From positions 4,641,001 through 4,667,197 of the forward strand of contig WPIO01000029.1 of assembly GCA_009760855.2 (NCBI GenBank): a DNA stretch of 26,197 nucleotides. Direction: 5' to 3'. Each line of letters opens with the position of its first letter. Within the stretch, counting starts at the first letter, position 1. The position numbers were made by a program, and so were the translations under genes. The notes beneath the pieces were generated by a model, which worked only from the letters and a program-made list of their open reading frames with translations, ran no database searches and was not told the origin of the DNA. The stretch is from Cristatella mucedo. Lineage: Eukaryota > Bryozoa > Phylactolaemata > Cristatellidae. This document shows positions 1 through 15,239 of this stretch, piece by piece.

Positions 1-61
1 CCGAGAGAGGCCAGCCCTGCATCTGTGTGCACACTTCCTGTGTACCAGTCCCCACCAGGAC

Positions 62-113
<52 letters not shown>

Positions 114-201
114 TCTCTCTCTCTCTCCCTCCCTCTCTCTCTCTCTCTCTCCCTCTCTCTCTCTCTCTCTCCCTCTCTCTCTCTCTCCCTCTCTCTCTCC
201 C

Positions 202-270
<69 letters not shown>

Positions 271-457
271 TTGCAAAGAGTCATTAGGTCTGAATCCCAG
301 CAGCACTAAAGTTTGATGTACAGCCACAAGCCGGGCAGCGGCTACCCGGCATACATAGATGCTGCACTGTGGCAGCCGGCTATATAGTCCCTTAATTTCA
401 ACAAATGCAAAAAAGCAACAGAGGAGCAAGCTGCCTGCGATTGCCTTGGCTCCTTAC
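1..457 (-). other. bmper intron 5 (partial)
   Basis: The stretch follows the gtaagg donor at 457. It is mostly filled by a CT/GA simple repeat, and I see no exon with both splice sites. Confidence 0.6.
64..271. repeat. (CT)n/(GA)n microsatellite, about 200 bp, slightly interrupted
   Basis: Nearly pure CT dinucleotides with occasional CC or TT interruptions. All long Ser-Leu or Arg-Glu frames here are artefacts of the repeat. It lies in intron 5 of the bmper gene. Confidence 0.98.
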
Positions 458-4146
<3,689 letters not shown>

Positions 4147-4384
4147 AACTCAGTTCGCTTCCGTTCCCGTCGGCCTGCTCAGCACCATACTTGGCCGGTC
4201 CCGCCGCCGTCCTCTAGTTGTTCATGCTACGGCGCACGCCCGGAGCCTGGCGGCGACGACGCACGAGGATGCGGAGGAGCACTGGGCCGGCAGCCGCCGC
4301 GCCAGCCACCCAGGCCCAGGCTCGTCGGTTCGGCTGCTGAATGGAAGGGCGTGCGCAGGAGCCGCCGAGCACACGGTGCGCCCC

Positions 4385-4450
4385 ACTATTGGTCGCCGGT
4401 TGCGCACGTGACAGCGCGGGTCGCCTCTGGGGTAATTTTAAATTGGCGGC
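4385..4450 (-). promoter_or_regulatory. Candidate bmper promoter motifs: two CCAAT boxes, E-box, TATA-like stretch
   Basis: On the gene's strand, CCAAT occurs at 4446-4442 and 4392-4388, a CACGTG E-box at 4410-4405, and TTTAAAA within 4443-4436. All lie 240-300 bp upstream of the ATG in CpG-dense DNA. Each motif is short and could occur by chance, so the transcription start is not established. Confidence 0.3.
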
Positions 4451-4879
4451 GCGTGCTCCGCTTTTTAGGATCCGCTTTGCTGCGGCTGCGGGTTAAGCAG
4501 TGCGAACCGACACCTAGACGGTGTCTGGCCGACCTCTCGTGTTTCTAACCGCGCCTTCGTCGGCGCGGGAGGTGGGGTAGGTGCGGGTGGCAGGACGTGT
4601 GTGCAACGTACCGTTCTGCGGTGCGGGGGGGGGGGACGGCGGCGGCATTTGGCCGGCTTGGTAGGAGCCCGATCCGGGCGGTGCGGTCGCGCATTCTGAG
4701 GACTACTTCGGAACTATCGCGTACCGAGAAACTCGATCTGCAATACGCTAACGGTGTAGTAACTGGACGCCGCTTATCGACCGCAGCCCCAAGATTCCTT
4801 ACGTAATTGACTCGGACACGTCGCCGCACCGGACGGATGCGCTAGGTGGTACACGGGTATACGTACCCCCGGGCTTCAC

Positions 4880-5085
4880 CACTCAGCTCGGCGGTGCGTG
4901 GGTGCTCGCACTTTTCGATCCCGATCGTGAGTTCGAGTCCTGCAGCAGGCAATCCCTTATTGCTCGCAGGGAGGCCAATGCCGCCAAGGCTCTTCTTCCT
5001 GCCGCCATGTAAATTAGGCTGCTAATCAGCCGAGCTGCAGCTACTGGACTGCCCTGACAACCGGATACAAATTGTAGCCCAAATG
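4880..5085 (+). mobile_element. tRNA-derived SINE, family B, copy 1
   Basis: A tRNA-like B box (gagttcgagtcctgc) near 4930 follows a weaker A-box-like stretch at about 4880-4905. The body, with caggcaatcccttattgctcgcag and the 3' part up to a run of ctgccctgacaaccgg, is repeated in copy 2 at about 5165-5385 and, inverted, in copy 3 at about 22870-23030. There is no L2-like 3' stem-loop. Confidence 0.7.
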
Positions 5086-5164
5086 AAACATCGGCGGCGA
5101 ATTGAGTATTGGGTAAAGACTGTGGATCAACTCGTCTAAACGCCGATTTCAGGCCGCAGCACGT

Positions 5165-5385
5165 TCATTGTGTGCCTAGTTCTTGGCCCTAGGTACTCGC
5201 TCTTCGCGATCCTTGGATTCGAGTCTTGCTGTAGGCGATCCTTTACTGCCCACTGCGAGCGCTGGTGCCAACCGTCTTCTGCCGCTATATAAATGAGACT
5301 GCCAAATCAGCTAATTTTTAACTTTAACTTTGTTTTTACGACGTGCCCTCTCAATCGACAAATTGTACAAATTATACCTACGCCC
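5165..5385 (+). mobile_element. tRNA-derived SINE, family B, copy 2
   Basis: Aligns with copy 1 from ggtactcgctcttcgcgatc through ggattcgagtcttgctgtag (B box near 5216) to the tail around gtgccctctcaatcg. It is more diverged than the other two. It lies directly behind copy 1 in the same orientation, about 80 bp apart. Confidence 0.65.
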
Positions 5386-5900
5386 TAGCGACACCTAGCG
5401 TAGCAGAATGGGCTGCAACGAAGAACGGCTACGCTTAGCTATCTGATTGTTTCATTACAAGCGAGCGCGTAGCGCAAGCGCTAAATAGCCACCTTCACGG
5501 GCACGTTATTACACTCTACTTTAAAACAGGACGACAAGGTTGATTCGAAACCGAACTAAATGCACTAGCCGTAGGCATAGTTAGCATTAAGCCAAGGAGG
5601 AAGCCAGACCTTGAAATTTCTAGAGGCATCCGATCATAGGAAAGCGGTTTGTCGTGTCAGGTGTTCAAACCGATAGACGAACACTTTCAGGTCGGTTCCC
5701 GGGGGGGGGGGGGTTGCAAGCTACCGTTGGCTACCTTTCCCACATGCTTGTGAGCTATAAATTGGCTTCGGATCCGATTGTCTGCGTATCCTCCGTCTTA
5801 ATGCCATAGCGGCCACACAGCTCACGTCTGCTTTACATTATTAGCCACCGAAGGCTTCCACGTGGCTCCATAAAATGGCGAGCGTGCAAACGCCCGAGAC
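5386..5900. other. Intergenic stretch without recognised genes
   Basis: Mixed-composition DNA. It contains a 13-base G run at 5701-5713 and nothing else I can name. Confidence 0.4.
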
Positions 5901-5904
5901 AAAA

Positions 5905-6062
5905 CCGCTGGTTTTTGCCCAGTGGTTAAAGTGCACGCCCGGATCAAGGTCAGGGTTAATGTGTTTGATAACCGAGGTCGGGGGCTCGAGCCCCGCGGCA
6001 TGTATGAAGCGCCAAAATCGAGATGGTTCTCTTAGTGGCGCAATACAAATGAATTATCTAAA
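5905..6062 (+). mobile_element. tRNA-derived SINE, family A, with L2-like 3' tail
   Basis: A-box-like tgcccagtggttaaagtg starts at 5916 and a B box, ggctcgagccc, spans 5983-5993. About 15 bases later comes an L2-type tail: gaagcgcc, a short body, then ctcttagtggcgc, able to form a gcgcc/ggcgc stem. The same head and tail recur at 13950-14080. The element is followed at once by a GT microsatellite. Confidence 0.75.
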
Positions 6063-6079
6063 TATGTTTGTGTGAGCTT

Positions 6080-6112
6080 GCGTGTGTGTGTGCGTGTGTA
6101 TGTGTATGTGTG

Positions 6113-6204
<92 letters not shown>

Positions 6205-6236
6205 TGTGTGTCTGTGTGTGTGTGTGTGTGTGTGAG
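6080..6236. repeat. (GT)n microsatellite, about 155 bp
   Basis: Almost pure GT dinucleotides, with a few C or A substitutions. It lies 10-20 bases after the 3' end of the family-A SINE. Confidence 0.97.
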
Positions 6237-6532
6237 CTATGCAAGAAAATCGCGGCTCTAAAACTCAAGCGTTTTGTCGTTCAGAAATCCGGCCAAGGAT
6301 AGCGCGTAACGTCACCTGGTCCGTCGTTTAGCAAGCGTCTAGACAGAGTGCTAATTTAGCCAGGTTTAAAAACTGTACAGATCTTTTATTAGTACTAAAC
6401 TGAAACCGTTGCTGGCTAGCTAGCTCAGCCCTAACACGTGCCCTCTCAGTTCATCTCGGCCGCCGACTTCGTCAGCAACTTATATACCGGATGCCATCCG
6501 GATGTCTACTTTTCCAGCGCTACGCGGTTGTT

Positions 6533-6806
6533 ATAATAATAATAATAATAATAATGCACTTAATAAAGCACCCTCAGAGAACTCAATCTTTTTCTATGTG
6601 CTTTACATTTGCTGCAAAGGGAAACGCAATTGAATTGTGAGTAATATCATGCTTGATAAACAGCATGAATAACATGGTTAGGGGTGACATGCACAGGGTC
6701 AGCATGCAACTGTGGTTAGTGGCAGCATACACAGTGTCAGCACGCATAAGCACATGAAGGACGAATCACAGGGACCCACTAAATGCTGTCCTAAATAGGT
6801 GTGTTG
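6533..6806 (-). mobile_element. L2-clade LINE, 3' end only
   Basis: On the minus strand the element ends in gtaaagcacatag, gattgagttctctgagggtgc and a (TTA)n tail, the stem-loop plus short tandem repeat that ends L2 elements. The upstream part carries the repeated gacactgtgtatgctgcc and gcatgctgaccctgtgc segments shared by all other copies in the window. It is 5' truncated near the FRTAFSG codons. Confidence 0.85.
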
Positions 6807-6880
6807 AGAGCGTATAGGCATTGCTCCAACTGATTGGTCTCCTTTCCTCGCTTGAGGAAAAAATACTGCGAGAGCCGATG

Positions 6881-6882
6881 CA

Positions 6883-6915
<33 letters not shown>
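6881..6915. repeat. (GGC)n microsatellite
   Basis: About eleven GGC/GCG units in the CpG-dense block. Confidence 0.95.
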
Positions 6916-8656
6916 TATCGCGCTGCTCGAGCGACGCGGCTGAGCTAAGCCGGCCAGATTCGCTCGCTCTGCTTTCGTCTGTACTCGAGGGGGGATGGAC
7001 CGAGTCGAAGTGGCTGGCGCTTGGTGCTTTCACCGGCGCTCTAGCTCTTGCGCGCGCCCCGCCATCGTCAGCGAGCGTCAATGGGCGCGCCGCCGCACAC
7101 TCGCATGCCTCAGCCGGCGTTTGGCCAGCGCCGGCTCGCGGACGGACGCAGCTATCGCGAGCTGGCGTCGTCTCGACTTACTGGCTTAATTGGCGAACGC
7201 CACCGCCAACGCCGACCCCGGCGGTTGCCGGTGGGTGGTTAGAAACCGCTCGCCGGCCGCAGGAGATAGCGACGGCAGCCAATGCGGATTCTTGGCGGCC
7301 CGGGCTTTCGGCGAGAGATCTTTTCTCTCGCTCGCTCTCTATTTTTTTAATTGTCCTTTCGTTGCAAACCCGTCGCCGCTCTGTTTTCGACACGAAGAAC
7401 GCGACGTTCCTGTTTTTTTTCTTACTGCCCGCAGCCTAGCCGGTGGCTATTTAGGTCGTGTTCGTAAGCCAATATATTGCATTACTTTGCCCAAACACCG
7501 GGTAACTGGAGGACATTACTTGAAGGCTCGAAGGCAGCTCGCGATTTGAGTTCTACTCGCTCTGTCGCGGCTACGCTTCCGAGAGCTGGGCAGACTTGCG
7601 ATGCGTACGAGCGAGCAGCCTTCCCGGAAGGAAGCGGAGCGGAGGGCCACTCGCGCCATCTGACTAGCTGCACCGCAGTCCCTCCGGATGCAGCTCGAGA
7701 GCGAGCGCGGAGCGCTCCGCGAGTGCGGTGCGCCGGCCATTCGCGGAGCGTGCGACAGTGCGCGCTTCTGCCCGCGGCTGCGCCACTGGCGCCTTTGCGC
7801 GGCCGCAGCGGCGCCAGCGCGTGCGCGCGTGAGGCTTCCGCCTACGTCGCGGCGCCAAGTACGTCGGCGTGGCGAGATGCCGGGGCCGGCGGAAGCAAGC
7901 GCGGCCGCCAATGTCTCCTCCGTCAATGGTACCCGTTTGTGCCTTCGAGTAATCCACTCGAGCACAGGGCGCCTTTCGCGGCCGAGGGCGAAGTCGGGTT
8001 TGAGCAAAGGAGGCTCCCGACCGCGACCATCCTTCGGCCTTCTAGGTCAAAAGGGGGAAGGAGGGCCTGGCCCTTCGTTAGCCTCCGTTCCGCGGGGAGG
8101 GAGGGGGCCGGCCACATTCCCTGCGCGAGTGAATAGGAGCGCCACAGGTCGCGAAGGGTCGCGGCCAGCGTCGGCGCGCGCGTCGAGGTTCGAGTCTGTT
8201 CGCAGACCGGGGCGCAGAAACCCGGGCAGCTCCGCGTATGCCCATTTCCCCTCCTCCCCCCCCCCACTCGCGCGCGCGCACGAAAACAGCGGTGCTGCGA
8301 TTGGCCGGTCATCTCGCGCGCGCGCGACTGTCGGTGACTATTACGACGTAGAGCGGGCGGCCGGCTGCTGAAACGCGGCGAACGGCGAGCGCTCCTCGTT
8401 CGGCGGAGGCATTCGGCTCGTTACCGCTCGAAAACAGGACGAAGGGGCGGCGGAGGAAACGAGCGACTCGGCTAGCGACTCGAGCGAGCGCGCAGTCGCG
8501 TCGGCCTCGATCGAGGCCGGCCAGCTACCGCGAGCACGGCCAGCCTCGGTTTCGCCTCCTCGAGCGAATTTTCGAGCAGCGGCGAATGCGCGATTCGTCG
8601 CCGCGCGAGCTAGAGCTTCGCGTCAGGTCAGGTTGCCGGACGCGCGAGCGCGCGTC

Positions 8657-8690
8657 GCGTAGCGCTGCGTACGAGTACGCAGCGCTACGC
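8657..8690. repeat. Perfect 16-bp inverted repeat, 2-base spacer
   Basis: gcgtagcgctgcgtac at 8657-8672 and its exact complement at 8675-8690, separated by ga. Inner parts (agcgct) are themselves palindromic. It is embedded in the CpG-dense block. Confidence 0.9.
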
Positions 8691-8885
8691 CGCCACCCTC
8701 CGTCGCCATCGCTGCTCGGGCGGCGTTGTCCTCGCTGCGGCGCCGCTCGGCGTAGTTAGTAGCCGCTCGCGGCGTACTAGCGGCTCGCGCTGAAGCCGCG
8801 GCGGTCGAGGTTTTCGGCTGGTGAGCTATCCTGTCGACTCGAAACAGCGCTTAGCACGAACGTCGCTGCGATGAACGGGTAAGGG

Positions 8886-8927
8886 CGGCGGCGTCGGCGG
8901 CGTCGGCGGCGTCGGCGGCGTCGGCAG
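8886..8927. repeat. Nonanucleotide tandem repeat (ggcggcgtc)n
   Basis: About four and a half copies, just downstream of the possible gtaagg donor. Confidence 0.9.
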
Positions 8928-9693
8928 CAGTGGATCGTGCGCCGCAGCCGCGGTCATCGAAGCCAACCGCGGCTGCTGCCCAGCGCCGGCTCCAATCCAA
9001 GTTGGGGGGGGCGGGGCAAGCGGATGGCGCGAATGCGATGGCGTGACCGAGGACGGCGATGGCGCCGCCGCGATGGGCGCGCGCGTGCACACACGCCAGC
9101 TGAACCCAGTGCGGAGTCGTAATTATCTGCCCAGAATAGCTCGCCGAGGCCGCCAGTCAGCCCGCTCGTCCACCCTTCTGTCCGCCCGTCCATCCAGCTT
9201 TTACAACTAGATGCACCGGCAACGGATTGATAAGCTAGCCGCCGGCAGAGAGACTAGTTTGTCAGGCTGCGCCGCCCCCTCCACCCCCGCGCTCGCGCGC
9301 GCCGCGCGCCCATTGTCGCGCGACTTGGCTCGCCTGCGGCCGCCGCTGCCGCCGCGCCGTAGCTGACCTGGGTCAAGCGCGCTCTCGAGACCCGTTCAGA
9401 ATGCGCAATCGAGCGAATCGTTGGATGGCAGAGGGGGGCCTGGCTGATGGCGTCGAGCGGGCTCCGCAAGCTCGTTGTAGATTCTTTCCGGTTGCTCTCC
9501 ATTGCCAGCCTGGCTGTGGCATCTGGCGGCTCTAATGCTGCCCGAACTACCGCCCTGCCCTACCCTGCCCTGCCCTGTCCACCCACCCCAGCACTCGGCT
9601 GCTGCGTGCGGCTGCACCCGCAGTTGCCCGGTTGTCACATAGAGACGACCGCGGTGTAGCCGCGTGTATACGATCAGTTCGGCTTCTTTCCAG

Positions 9694-9737
9694 CTCGTGA
9701 CCTGCTTGTGTCCTACTCGTGACCTGCTTGTGTCCTG
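9694..9737. repeat. 22-bp tandem duplication
   Basis: ctcgtgacctgcttgtgtcc occurs at 9694 and again at 9716, with the 22nd base differing. It is an exact two-copy direct repeat over 21 bases. Confidence 0.95.
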
Positions 9738-9840
9738 CTTCGGTCTTCCTGCTTGTAGGAAGTTTTCGCGGCGAGATTTCCTTTAGTCTCGCTTCCTCGT
9801 TGCACCGCCACCAGAGTGATGGTGGGACGGGACAATCACC

Positions 9841-11530
<1,690 letters not shown>

Positions 11531-11532
11531 CA

Positions 11533-11805
11533 AGAAAGAACCTTTTTATCACAGCCTTTAGTGGGTCCGTGTGATTCGTTCTTTGTTTGCTTATGTTTGC
11601 TGACATTGCATGCTGCCACAAACCATATTTGCATGCTGACCCTGTGCATGTCACTTCTAACCACGTTATGCTTGTTGTCATTGAGCATTTTTTTCTACCA
11701 CTAACCATTCGACCTTGCTTCCTTTGCAACTTAGCAAAGTGCCTAGAAGGAGATTAAGTTCTCTGAGAGTGCTACACAACTGTTTTATTATTTTATTATT
11801 ACTAC
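11533..11805 (+). mobile_element. L2-clade LINE, 3' end only
   Basis: Shares the tail sequence with the other copies: cagcctttagtgggtcc, gcatgctgaccctgtgcatg, then agattaagttctctgagagtgc and a TTA-rich end. It is in the plus orientation and 5' truncated. Confidence 0.85.
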
Positions 11806-12329
11806 AATTGACTTAAGCTTCATCTACAGGAAAATGGACTCGACAACACCACATTTCCGGTGACCGGCTCTCCACGTTTCCTCGAACGAGCTACAGAAAA
11901 CGTACTGGCCGATTCGCTCGGACATGAGGCTTTCTAGTTTCTGACGACTGGTGAATTGGTGTAAGGACATCAAATGTGAGATATTGTGCTGCGATCCAAG
12001 TGCGATTGTCAGCAGTAGGTGCTGCAAGGGAGCAGAGACAGTCCGAAAGGCAGTAAGGCAGGAGGAAATAGACTAGCATAGGTATGGCTTTGTGTAGCCT
12101 AAACAAAATGAATTACTAGATAGTGCATAAAGATTAAGTCATTAAGAGAGAGGGACAGTGTGAGTATACATTTTAAAACGAAGGTTGAATGATGAGTACC
12201 AAGAAAAGTTATCTGGGGTACCCGATACGTTAAAGGCTCACAGGACGTCCGTAGGCCATTGACGTCTACGCTCGAAATATTCTACTGTGATAAGATCTAA
12301 ACCGTTGCAGCGTAATGCTAGTGAGCACC
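11806..12329. other. Stretch with no recognised element
   Basis: Mixed-composition DNA between two plus-strand L2 ends. I see nothing in it that I can name. Confidence 0.4.
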
Positions 12330-12600
12330 AGCGAAAAACGCACCTATTTAGGACAGCATTTAGTGGGTCCCTGCGATTCGTCCCTTATGTGCTTATGCGT
12401 GCTGACACTGTGCATGCTGCCGCGAAACACTCTTGCATACTGACTCTGTGCATTTCACCCCTAACCATGTTATTCATGTTGTTTATCAAACACGATACCA
12501 CTCACCATTCGATCGCGTTCCCTTTGCAGCAAATGTAAAGCGCCCAGAAAGAGGTTGCGTTCTCTGGAGGCGCTTTATCACGTTATTTTTATTATAACGA
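12330..12600 (+). mobile_element. L2-clade LINE, 3' end only
   Basis: Starts around the codons HLFRTAFSGSL. In this copy the usual stop codon after FSGSL reads as an arginine codon, so the frame runs on through the 3' untranslated region to about 12538. It ends in aaagcgcccagaaag, gttctctggaggcgc and a T-rich tail. Confidence 0.85.
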
Positions 12601-12616
12601 CAAGCGCTCAAGAAGA

Positions 12617-12796
12617 ATTAGTTAATCAATCGTATCAAACGCTGCATAGGATCAAGCAGGATTAGTTAATCGATCGGATCAAACGCTGCATCAAGGATCA
12701 AGCAGGATTAGTTAATCGATCGGATCAAACGCTGCATCAAGGATCAAGCAGGATTAGTTAATCGATCGGATCAAACGCTGCATCAAGGATCAAGAA
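12617..12796. repeat. 46-bp minisatellite, four units
   Basis: The unit starts attagttaatcgatcgg and ends ggatcaagcagg. Units start at 12617 (44 bp, more diverged), 12661, 12707 and 12753; units 2 and 3 look identical and unit 4 differs only at its end. It lies exactly between two L2 fragments of opposite orientation. Confidence 0.93.
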
Positions 12797-13470
12797 GAAA
12801 AAAACCAGAGCCAATCTGCTCAAGTCAACTGTGCGCTGTGAGTTTCGTTATAACTTTTGCAATGATGCTGACTCTGTAGAGTGACTCGCTTTTTCAACTT
12901 GTCTGAAACTTTCTCTCTCGGTTGGAAGCTTTGGTAAAAGAGTCTAGCCATTCTAACACCTTTGATTCTATCGCCGCTAATAGAAAAAAGGCAAAACGAA
13001 GATTATGTGGAAGCTGCGCAAGTTTTCGTGGCTTAGTGTCGACTTCTTAATGAGCTTTTTGAAGAACGAGGTTCAAGATCTGAGGCTAAGAACGTATTTT
13101 AAGTTAGCTATGCAGGGCAGTAGAAAACCGAGGCATCTCAGAAGGAGAGCAGTAGGTCTGAAGTCTGTGGAGCTATCGGCGATGGACTTCAAGATAAGGT
13201 TAGAAGAGACGGGCTTAAAGTCGGACATCGAGATAAAATAAGGTACAGAGAGTGATGACTCCAGTGAGAATGTAACCTTGACGGTGAAGTCACTGTTCTT
13301 CTCTGTCTTGCGCACAATAAAGCTAGAAAAAGGATCTGCAACATCGCTCACAGGGAACTGACCCGGGGATGTTGAAGAAATCTCAGTATTTTTAGTATGT
13401 GCATCTGTGCTTCCCGCTATAAATTGGACTTGTCCATGGATTGTAGCATGGATTTCTATGACCTGCAATA
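12797..13470 (-). mobile_element. Eroded L2-clade LINE, linker and N-terminal reverse transcriptase
   Basis: The minus-strand frame at 13468-13073 includes PFSSFIVRKTEK, DFKPVSSNLILKSIADSST and LLLRCLGFLLP. These match the segment between endonuclease and reverse transcriptase in L2/CR1 ORF2 proteins. Below 13073 the translation continues in broken frames with SFFKKLIKKSTL, a degraded NYRPVS-like block and HSTESASLQ, in the order expected for the polymerase. Several stops and frameshifts show it is old. Confidence 0.7.
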
Positions 13471-13949
13471 GTCCTTACATATAAGTCGATGGACAGTCAA
13501 CCAATATCTTTTTTACGCTCTTTCAAGGTTGTGCCAAGTAGTCCGAGCTAGTTCAACATCGGCAGTACACGCAGTAGGGTATCTGGAGAATGATGTTAGG
13601 TGTAAATAGTCAAACAAGCGAATTCATCCGGAACATTGGCTAGCACTGCATTGCAGCAGAATTCGCTCTTCTATATAGTGATGCCGTAAGGCAGCCATCA
13701 TCAAGCGCTCGTAGTTTGGGTGTCCTCCTTAAAATTGCTACTTGACGGTTAAAAGTTTTGAACGTTTAAAGGCTTGATTCAGAAGATTACCTCAACCATT
13801 GGTTTTTGTTTTCGTCAAATATCCGTGATTATTGGATATCTCTTTTTTTGGCTGGCTAAAGATCTTGCAAACTCCCTGGCTCTGCCTGGATTGGGCTATT
13901 GTAATTCATTATCGGCAGTCTACCAAAAAATCCAGTGTGCTGCCCCCTG
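13471..13949. other. Stretch with no recognised element
   Basis: AT-rich single-copy-looking DNA. No coding signal or repeat was seen. Confidence 0.4.
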
Positions 13950-14080
13950 GTTTGGCTTAGAAGTTAAGGTGCTCGCCCTTGACGACGAAGGTCTTGGGCT
14001 CGAGCTCTTCGGCACATGTGAAGCACCTGAATAGAGATTAAGTTCTCTCAGGGCGCTATATTATATAATTGATGATGAAT
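13950..14080 (+). mobile_element. tRNA-derived SINE, family A, with L2-like 3' tail
   Basis: A-box-like ggcttagaagttaaggtg at 13954, B box gtcttgggctcgagc from about 13991, then directly the L2 tail gagattaagttctctcagggcgctata and an AT-rich end. The tail resembles that of the L2 copies in this window, the expected sign of a SINE that borrows L2 reverse transcriptase. Confidence 0.78.
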
Positions 14081-14085
14081 ATTGA

Positions 14086-14690
14086 AACATGTACTTGCTA
14101 CATTGGTTAGATTATGACAGTTTTTGAGATTGTTAGTGGTTCCTAAATTATAAGCGTTACTAGCCTGAAATATCACAATCCATGGTTTAGACCATACTTA
14201 TTGGACATCTGTTTTGATAGTGATGATCAGTCAGCTGTAACCTGGATTTCGAACCAGTGCATTTTACGCTGTGCCTGGTTCTGTACACACGTGCTTTTCT
14301 ATAGCTAGTAGTAAGACTGATCTACATTAACGACACAAACTTGTTATATAAGGTGCTGACGCTATTGATGGCTGCCGCCTCGCTCTGATACCGTCGATAT
14401 ATTTCCGCATATGTAGGCAGCGTTCACTACTAGTTAACTGTGTTTCGAGGCACCAGCTCCACCTTTTTTAGTCACGCTACCATGAGGAATAGTACTTGTT
14501 ACGTTCGCAGTGTTTCGAGGCGAATGACTTTTGCTCAGATACCGCTGCAGAGCGTTTGTAACACAGATCACGATACTCAGTGTCAGGTCATTGCTGACCG
14601 CCCTTAGCAGCCATCTTGGGATAGTCTCACTTCATGTGGCAATACTAGTGAAAATTGCGCCTGAACATGGCTCTGATCTTGACCGGATGA
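14086..14690. other. Stretch with no recognised element
   Basis: AT-rich DNA. The 11-bp word gtgtttcgagg occurs twice, about 70 bases apart (near 14440 and 14510). Nothing else is identifiable. Confidence 0.4.
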
Positions 14691-14914
14691 GTGCACGTAC
14701 CAACCGTGGTATCGAATGCCCGAAACCTCGAGTTGCTACTTGTTCTATCAAGAATGCCACCCAAAGCAATTTTGCGAGTAAGGGCTTCCAGCTCTCGACT
14801 AACACTTAGGTTTGCCATTAACTGGTAAGTTTGTTGTACTTTAATTCAATTTGAGAAAGTTTTCTGCCATGCAACAGCGAATTTCGTCAAAATGTGTGGC
14901 AAGGGAATTTGGAT
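14690..14914 (-). mobile_element. Eroded L2-clade LINE, internal fragment
   Basis: Aligns by eye with 20880-20720 of the nested L2: aggtttgcc, aactggtaagtt, gagaaagttttctgcc and the preceding ggtatcgaatgcc region. It corresponds to the part just after the YADD motif. It is heavily mutated with no open frame. The boundaries are approximate. Confidence 0.55.
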
Positions 14915-14972
14915 TTCAGGTGTAAGTCGTCAAAGGCGAGCACCTTAATCCCTGGGCCAAACAAAACAAGAT
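14915..14972 (-). mobile_element. SINE family A, 5' head fragment
   Basis: The complement reads ggcccagggattaaggtgctcg followed by cctttgacgac, which matches the A-box region of the SINE at 13950. The B box and tail are missing. It abuts the eroded L2 fragment. Confidence 0.6.
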
Positions 14973-15239
14973 GTTATTGGACACTCCTCGTGACGAGCGA
15001 GAGCAATGAGCTGTAGGTCGCTCGTAGGATTCCTTCAGACCCACTGACGTCGATCGTTGGCGGATGTCTTGCATCGTTCTGCTCGAGTACCTGCGCAAGT
15101 ACTAGAATTCCAATCCTCTTCAGGGCCCCGACGCCACGACGATGAGTTCTCATAATCGATCTCTCGATGAGTGGTTCGCGAATGTCGTCTCAGATGACGA
15201 ATTCCTCGCCCATACGGCTGCTTCATCTTGCGATATCCA

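Larger units (their letters stand above)
6860..9640. other. Long CpG-dense block, no gene confirmed
   Basis: About 2.8 kb of strongly GC-rich DNA with very frequent CpG, overlapping ORFs on all six frames and several short trinucleotide or nonanucleotide repeats. Possible 5' splice donors on the plus strand lie at 8821 (CTG|gtgagc) and 8877-8878 (a short ATG-led frame followed by gtaagg). These would fit a promoter-proximal first exon of a rightward gene. No conserved protein domain was recognised in any frame. The boundaries are approximate. Confidence 0.45.

Noticed and set aside
25-429. Long Ser-Leu and Arg-Glu reading frames
   Set aside because: Produced by the CT/GA microsatellite in all frames; no complexity or domain.
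5915-5995. A functional tRNA gene
   Set aside because: A and B boxes are present, but the sequence does not close a cloverleaf acceptor stem by eye and continues into an L2 tail, so it is a SINE.
6032-6302. Cys-Val and His-Thr repeat proteins
   Set aside because: Artefacts of the GT microsatellite.
7477-8371. Overlapping plus-strand frames of 219 and 227 codons, with minus-strand partners
   Set aside because: GC-rich DNA has few stops; the frames overlap on both strands, are Arg/Ala/Pro-rich and match nothing I know.
12617-12796. CRISPR-like array
   Set aside because: Repeats are directly adjacent with no variable spacers, and the context is animal DNA; it is a minisatellite.
14200-14260. 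Additional SINE from a B-box-like word on the minus strand
   Set aside because: Only one box with an insertion and no matching body or tail.
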